The translations under genes were made by a program, and so were the position numbers. A stretch of 8,657 nt of DNA from Sphingobacteriaceae bacterium (lineage in GTDB: Bacteria > Bacteroidota > Bacteroidia > B-17B0 > Aurantibacillaceae): positions 1 to 8,657 of the forward strand of contig JAHEYE010000007.1 in NCBI GenBank assembly GCA_023251695.1, given 5' to 3'. Below are positions 6,401 through 8,657 of the stretch, one piece after another. The stretch's first letter is position 1, and every line of letters starts with the position of its first letter. The notes beneath the pieces are model-generated. The model was not told the DNA's origin, searched no databases, and saw only the letters and a list, made by a program, of their open reading frames with translations.

Positions 6401-7000
6401 CAACCCAGCATGAGCCAAATGCAAAGGCAATTAAATGAACAACTCAAACAATTAAAAGAACAATTAGCAAAAGGTCAGAAACCGGGTGAAAAACCAGGCC
6501 AGAAACCGGGGCAAAAACCAGGTGAAAAACCCGGAGGTATGGGTCAAGGTCAGCAAGGTCAAATGCCTAATATGATGCCGGGAACCTCGGAACAACTGGC
6601 TAAAATGGCAGCCCAGCAGGAAGCTCTAAGGCGACAAATGATGCAAATGATGGATCAGATGAAAAATAAGGGTCAAAACCCCGGCGGAAACCTGGCCGAT
6701 ATGATGGAGCAGACCGAGAAAGACATTGTAAATAAGGCAATTACACAGGAAACCATGAAGCGCCAGGAGGACATTTTAACAAAATTACTCGAAAGTGAGA
6801 AGGCTGAAAGGGAGCGGGAACAGGACGAAAAACGCAAAAGTACTGAAGCAAAAAATGAGAATTTAAGTAACCCTAGCCAGTTTTTAGAGTATAAAAGAAT
6901 GAAAGAAAAGGAATTGGAGCTGCTAAACACAGTTCCGCCTAGCTTGACCCCATTTTATAAAGAAAAGGTAAATAATTATTTTAACAGCGTGAGTAAATGA
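3458..7000 (+). CDS. DUF4175 family membrane-anchored coiled-coil protein
   Basis: The protein has 1180 residues, within the range I know for Bacteroidota DUF4175 proteins; no molecular function is established. It starts with an amphipathic KLDEFIRKYYKNQLIKG segment, then hydrophobic segments at about 25-46, 58-80 and 156-176, suggesting three membrane helices. Residues about 190-500 are beta-rich (for example FSVKLKYPAYLNK at 287-299 and GDKIEYYFEVWDNDG at 469-483), resembling Ig-like modules. From about 505 to 830 there is a highly charged Lys/Glu/Gln coiled coil, then a more ordered helical part at about 830-950 (RQILENLLNLSFSQEDLI) and a Gln/Met/Pro/Gly-rich tail with KPG repeats. The end (about 1138-1176) returns to conserved-looking sequence (FLEYKRMKEKELELLNTVPP). 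With three membrane helices most of the chain would lie on the periplasmic side, though topology is inferred. Start ATG 3458 fits the family N-terminus. The stop overlaps the GHKL ATPase start by ATGA. Confidence 0.88.
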   Translation: MKSENNILINKLDEFIRKYYKNQLIKGVLYSSGLLVSAYLLVVLLEYLGEFNTTVRSFLFYSFLGTSVFVIVKYIAVPLLKLKRFGKTISYEEAATIIGIHFGNVQDKLLNVLQLQNERALSGSDELLLAGINQKINELKPVPFASAINISDNKKYLKYALPPLFLTIGIAIIWPNIISKSTSRLMHHQTYFESEAPFSFNIQNNELKTMQQQDFVLKVKLQGTEIPNELFIKIDGSEFKLEKENNISFNYTFKNVQNTTDFLLSGAGYNSKGYKLEVMPKPSLMQFSVKLKYPAYLNKKDETITNSGDLQIPQGTKVSWEFNTKNTNNLFLGFSDTTFNLNESAKDKFTFSKLLVHSTAYYVKTKNQFVTTYGDSVNYGINVLPDQVPYIDVSEKADSSNFKSLYFSGSIKDDYGFNKLVFHYTHYTTDSSGNGLQKNGENLLGITRNQISQSYYYYFDANMFELKPGDKIEYYFEVWDNDGVNGSKPSKTKVMAFKAPTVDEVNEATGKNNEEIKKDLDESIKKAKELQKDLDALSKKMNDKKQLGWEEKKKIEDILNKQKNLERKIDEIKQENQQNNQMQSEFSQQDESILEKQKQLEKLMENVMSPEMKKMMDELQKMMDQLDKNQVQQKIEEMKLTNKDIEKELDRALEAFKQFEVEQKLQQAIDKLDELKKKEEQLNKETEGKKDDKDAKSDEKKIEETKKTEETKGTEEKKDGKDNKPLDSKELKQKQDELAKEFDKLKEDLKDLNKKNSELEQPNKLPDTKENQSKTSDDMQNSSEQLSKNNKKNASKSQKEADKEMGEMKEKMEQAMDEMQDKEEEENAAALRQILENLLNLSFSQEDLIKTLPKTRVDNPQYLKIPQQQKKLQDDSKIIEDSLLALSKKAPNISAFVNREISSINDNMKKTVQSLADRIPGEAAMRMQSSMTSINNLALLLNEELEKMQAAQKEKNKMKSEGGGKCKKPKKPGEGKVPKSGQPSMSQMQRQLNEQLKQLKEQLAKGQKPGEKPGQKPGQKPGEKPGGMGQGQQGQMPNMMPGTSEQLAKMAAQQEALRRQMMQMMDQMKNKGQNPGGNLADMMEQTEKDIVNKAITQETMKRQEDILTKLLESEKAEREREQDEKRKSTEAKNENLSNPSQFLEYKRMKEKELELLNTVPPSLTPFYKEKVNNYFNSVSK
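5558..5611 (+). repeat. 18-bp tandem repeat inside the DUF4175 coiled coil
   Basis: Three consecutive 18-nt units encode KIEETK, KTEETK and GTEEKK (residues 701-718). The DNA shares TGAAGAGACTAA in the first two units and diverges in the third. The unit is a multiple of three, so gain or loss keeps the frame. It marks the least constrained part of the charged linker, where relatives are expected to vary in length. Confidence 0.75.
6476..6535 (+). repeat. 12-bp tandem repeat encoding (Q/E)KPG x5 in DUF4175
   Basis: Five units of four residues, QKPG EKPG QKPG QKPG EKPG (residues 1007-1026), come from 12-nt units that differ mainly at third positions (CCGGGT, CCAGGC, CCGGGG, CCAGGT, CCCGGA). 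The synonymous drift indicates an old array kept for its protein sequence. It forms a flexible, positively charged Pro/Gly linker between two helical, Gln/Met-rich stretches of the tail. Confidence 0.85.
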
Positions 7001-7407
7001 TACCGGCGAAGGGACAGAAATTAAAAATAGAATCATCAGCAGATAATTTACGTTTAGTGGAACGCCTTATTGAAGACGTTTGCGAAATATATAATGTAAG
7101 CGAAGATAATTTCGGTAATATTTTAATTGCGGTGACTGAAGCCGTAAATAATGCCATTTCGCACGGCAATAAAAACAATCCGGCAAAATCAGTTCAGATT
7201 GGTTTTGAGAATATGGAGAAAAAATTAACCTTCTCGGTAAGCGATGAAGGAAGTGGTTTTGATTATAACGGTTTACCCGATCCTACCGATCCAAAAAATA
7301 TTGATAAAGTAAATGGCCGCGGCGTGTTTTTAATGAAACATTTAGCCGATAAAGTTGAATTCAACGATAACGGCAAAGAAGTACATCTGACTTTTGAATT
7401 GAATTAG
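6997..7407 (+). CDS. GHKL-type ATP-binding protein (RsbW/SpoIIAB-like anti-sigma/serine kinase fold)
   Basis: This 136-residue stand-alone HATPase_c domain has no sensor or membrane part. The N box is AVTEAVNNAISHGN (Glu48, Asn51, Asn52), the G1 box is SDEGSGFD (Asp83, Gly85, Gly87), and the G2 box is NGRGVFLMKHLAD (Gly107, Gly109). All ATP-binding residues are present. The length and the EAVNNAISHGN form match the RsbW/SpoIIAB anti-sigma factor kinase group, which in Firmicutes bind sigma factors or phosphorylate anti-anti-sigma proteins. No sigma factor or STAS partner is visible here, so the target is unknown. ATG 6997 overlaps the DUF4175 stop by four bases (ATGA), indicating translational coupling and a shared job. 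The end is marked by three in-frame stops in a row (TAG TAA TAG from 7405). From memory, Bacteroidota genomes commonly keep this gene after DUF4175, often followed by ybeY, which is absent at that place here. Confidence 0.9.
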   Translation: MIPAKGQKLKIESSADNLRLVERLIEDVCEIYNVSEDNFGNILIAVTEAVNNAISHGNKNNPAKSVQIGFENMEKKLTFSVSDEGSGFDYNGLPDPTDPKNIDKVNGRGVFLMKHLADKVEFNDNGKEVHLTFELN

Positions 7408-7423
7408 TAATAGTTTAGATGCT

Positions 7424-7750
7424 ATGAGACTACATCTCATTTTTGCAATTCCCTTAGTAATAATTTCATTTTCCTGTGGTAAAAAGACCCAAGTGAGTGG
7501 TGTTGTCTACTCAAAGAATAATATCCCTGTACCAAACGTAAATGTTGAATATAGAATGTATAAAAGCTCAAGTTATCCTGAAAGCACTCTTGGATCAGTG
7601 AGAACCAATGAAAGCGGAGAATTCAAATTTACATTTTGGGCGAAGAAACGCCGCGGATATGACTTAAAATGTTTTTGCGACAGCGGTTATAATAAACAAT
7701 CCATTTATAAGTATGGCGAAGCCAACACCATTGATCTTCATTTAGAGTAA
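7424..7750 (+). CDS. Small lipoprotein with carboxypeptidase-regulatory-like fold
   Basis: The product is 108 residues. Residues 1-17 form a lipoprotein signal peptide (MRLHLIFAIPLVIISFS) and Cys18 is the lipobox cysteine (SFS-C-GKK). The mature part shows the CarboxypepD_reg/Ig-like pattern: VSGVVYSKNNIPVPNVNVEY at about 24-43, then VRTNESGEFKFTF at 59-71. Cys83 and Cys85 (LKCFCDSGY) are close together. The residues after Cys18 (GKKTQ) lack the acidic export signal known for Bacteroidota surface lipoproteins, so a periplasm-facing location is likelier. It begins 16 nt after the GHKL ATPase and probably belongs to the same transcript, though the join may be recent because I do not know it as a usual neighbour. 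The exact function is unknown. Confidence 0.75.
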   Translation: MRLHLIFAIPLVIISFSCGKKTQVSGVVYSKNNIPVPNVNVEYRMYKSSSYPESTLGSVRTNESGEFKFTFWAKKRRGYDLKCFCDSGYNKQSIYKYGEANTIDLHLE

Positions 7751-7768
7751 ACTAAATCGAAGGATGAG

Positions 7769-7793
7769 TCATGGTGAGCTTGCCGAACCATGA
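7769..7793. repeat. REP-like palindrome, 7-bp stem with 11-nt loop
   Basis: TCATGGT (7769-7775) and ACCATGA (7787-7793) are perfect inverted repeats around the loop GAGCTTGCCGA. The loop matches that of the second palindrome at 7813-7835 in 9 of 11 positions, while the stems differ completely. This points to a repeat family in which the loop is conserved and the stem co-varies. From memory, GAGCTTGTCGA-type loops occur in short intergenic palindromes of several bacterial phyla. No T run follows, so it is not a standard terminator. Confidence 0.75.
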
Positions 7794-7812
7794 GGGGGAC
7801 TTATATAAATAC

Positions 7813-7835
7813 AGCACTGAGCCTGACGAAGTGCT
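7813..7835. repeat. REP-like palindrome, 6-bp stem with related 11-nt loop
   Basis: AGCACT (7813-7818) and AGTGCT (7830-7835) pair around the loop GAGCCTGACGA. The loop is related to that of the palindrome at 7769-7793 and the two are 43 nt apart centre to centre. Together they fill most of the spacer between the lipoprotein stop and the next gene. They could limit read-through or protect the upstream transcript's 3' end, but that is inference. Confidence 0.72.
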
Positions 7836-7891
7836 TAACAATCTTTTACATCAATACTCTCTATTATTTCTTAACTTTACTTCCGTACACC

Positions 7892-8657
7892 GTGCGTTTT
7901 TCATTTAAAAATAGCCTATTTTTAATGCTGATTTTTTTCGGGATGAATTCCTTTTCCCAAAAAAACAATGATGATAAACTGGCCTTACAGTATTTAGATA
8001 ACAGGGAATACGAAAAAGCTAATGTGTATCTCGAAAAGCTTTATGATAAAATTCCCGAGCAATGGTTTACTTATTATTACAGTGGCTTAGTAGGCGCAAA
8101 GGAATATGGCCGTGCCGAAAAAATTTGTAAGAGGCAATTAAAACGGAACCCGCAAGCCACCAACATTTATGTTTTGATAGCAAAACTTTATAAAGTGCAA
8201 GGCGACACAAAAAAAGAAAACGAAACCTACCAGAAAGCCATCAAAGAAGTTCTTCCATTACAAGGATTTTTGCAGCCGCTTGCTTTTGCAATGATGGAAG
8301 AAACCCAATACGATTACGCGATTGAAGTTTACAAAAAAGGACGCAAGGCAACTCCTGAATACCCTTACTATTATGAAATTGCCGAAGTATATAAACGTAA
8401 AGGCGATTTAAAAGCCATGATAAACGAATATCTCGATGCCATTGTGTTTAAAGAAAGTGAATTGTTTACGGCTCAGAATTTTTTACAAAATGCTTTAGGT
8501 TATGATGACGATGAAGGCGGCTTTAAAAATCCTGTATTGAAACAAGAATTGAATAAACGTATCCAACAGCATCCTGATAAAATTGTATTGGCCGAGTTTC
8601 TGATTTTTATCCAAAACCAGCAAAAAGATTTTGAAGGCTCATTTATACAAACTAAGG
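7892..8657 (+). CDS. Secreted TPR-repeat protein, 3'-truncated by the window
   Basis: The frame is open from GTG 7892 to the end of the window (255 complete codons), so the C-terminus is missing. I choose GTG 7892 because it gives a complete Sec signal peptide, MRFSFKNSLFLMLIFFGMNS followed by FSQ, the usual Bacteroidota cleavage context. ATG 7925 would cut off the basic N-region and half of the hydrophobic core. The mature part is made of TPR-like helix pairs at about residues 28-51 (ALQYLDNREYEKANVYLEKL), 58-87, 92-120, 125-153 and 158-185 (YYYEIAEVYKRKGDLKAMIN). An export signal on a TPR protein suggests a periplasmic scaffold for envelope assembly. From memory, TPR proteins of this kind sit before DUF4292 and an EnvC-like peptidase gene in Bacteroidota; the downstream sequence is not available. 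No Shine-Dalgarno sequence or convincing promoter precedes it. Confidence 0.82.
   Translation, partial: MRFSFKNSLFLMLIFFGMNSFSQKNNDDKLALQYLDNREYEKANVYLEKLYDKIPEQWFTYYYSGLVGAKEYGRAEKICKRQLKRNPQATNIYVLIAKLYKVQGDTKKENETYQKAIKEVLPLQGFLQPLAFAMMEETQYDYAIEVYKKGRKATPEYPYYYEIAEVYKRKGDLKAMINEYLDAIVFKESELFTAQNFLQNALGYDDDEGGFKNPVLKQELNKRIQQHPDKIVLAEFLIFIQNQQKDFEGSFIQTK

Noticed and set aside
7872..7879. TAACTTTA as a promoter -7 element for the last TPR gene
   Set aside because: It lacks the final G of TAnnTTTG and has no -33 TTTG at normal spacing.

Overview
The window looks like ordinary chromosomal DNA from a member of the Bacteroidota (Flavobacteriia/Sphingobacteriia-like; I cannot place it lower). 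The reasons are a secreted protein with a C-terminal type IX secretion (Por) sorting domain, a DUF4175 membrane protein followed by a small GHKL ATPase, a tiny AURKAIP1/COX24-type basic protein next to a Bacteroidota-style Rne/Rng ribonuclease, signal peptides ending in FSQ or SGQ, AT-rich DNA, start codons without recognisable Shine-Dalgarno sequences, and a TAnnTTTG-type promoter candidate.

Layout. 1-612: the 3' part of a TPR protein whose start lies before the window. 617-706: a 29-residue, extremely basic ORF, probably a ribosome-associated bS22/mS38-like protein. 747-773: a hairpin in the leader of the next gene. 797-2359: ribonuclease G (rng), which has no in-frame ATG start. It ends in an array of GATTTAG heptamers followed by an intrinsic terminator. 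2418-3227, minus strand: a small T9SS-exported Ig/PKD-like protein, convergent with rng. 3228-3457: an intergenic region with a promoter candidate and two GACCCC/GGGGTC palindromes, the second ending 6 nt before the next ATG. 3458-7000: an 1180-residue DUF4175 protein with N-terminal membrane segments, a beta-rich middle, and a long Lys/Glu/Gln/Met-rich coiled-coil part with small tandem repeats. 6997-7407: a GHKL ATPase of the RsbW/SpoIIAB anti-sigma type that overlaps DUF4175 by ATGA. 7424-7750: a small lipoprotein with a CarboxypepD_reg-like fold. 7751-7891: an intergenic region with two palindromes whose 11-nt loops are nearly identical. 7892-8657: a secreted TPR protein, probably starting at GTG 7892, that runs off the window.

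Functional reading. The left block (TPR, bS22-like, rng) is a same-strand group tied to ribosomes and RNA processing. The right block (DUF4175, GHKL ATPase, lipoprotein) looks like one transcription unit, with translational coupling between its first two genes. Its function is not established; an envelope-anchored scaffold with a cytosolic regulatory ATPase is the simplest inference. I see no mobile element, CRISPR array, tRNA or rRNA, and no clear defence system. The most unusual signals are the two pairs of REP-like palindromes placed directly in front of genes, the heptamer array at the rng stop, the uncertain non-ATG start of rng, and the uncharacterised DUF4175-GHKL pair.
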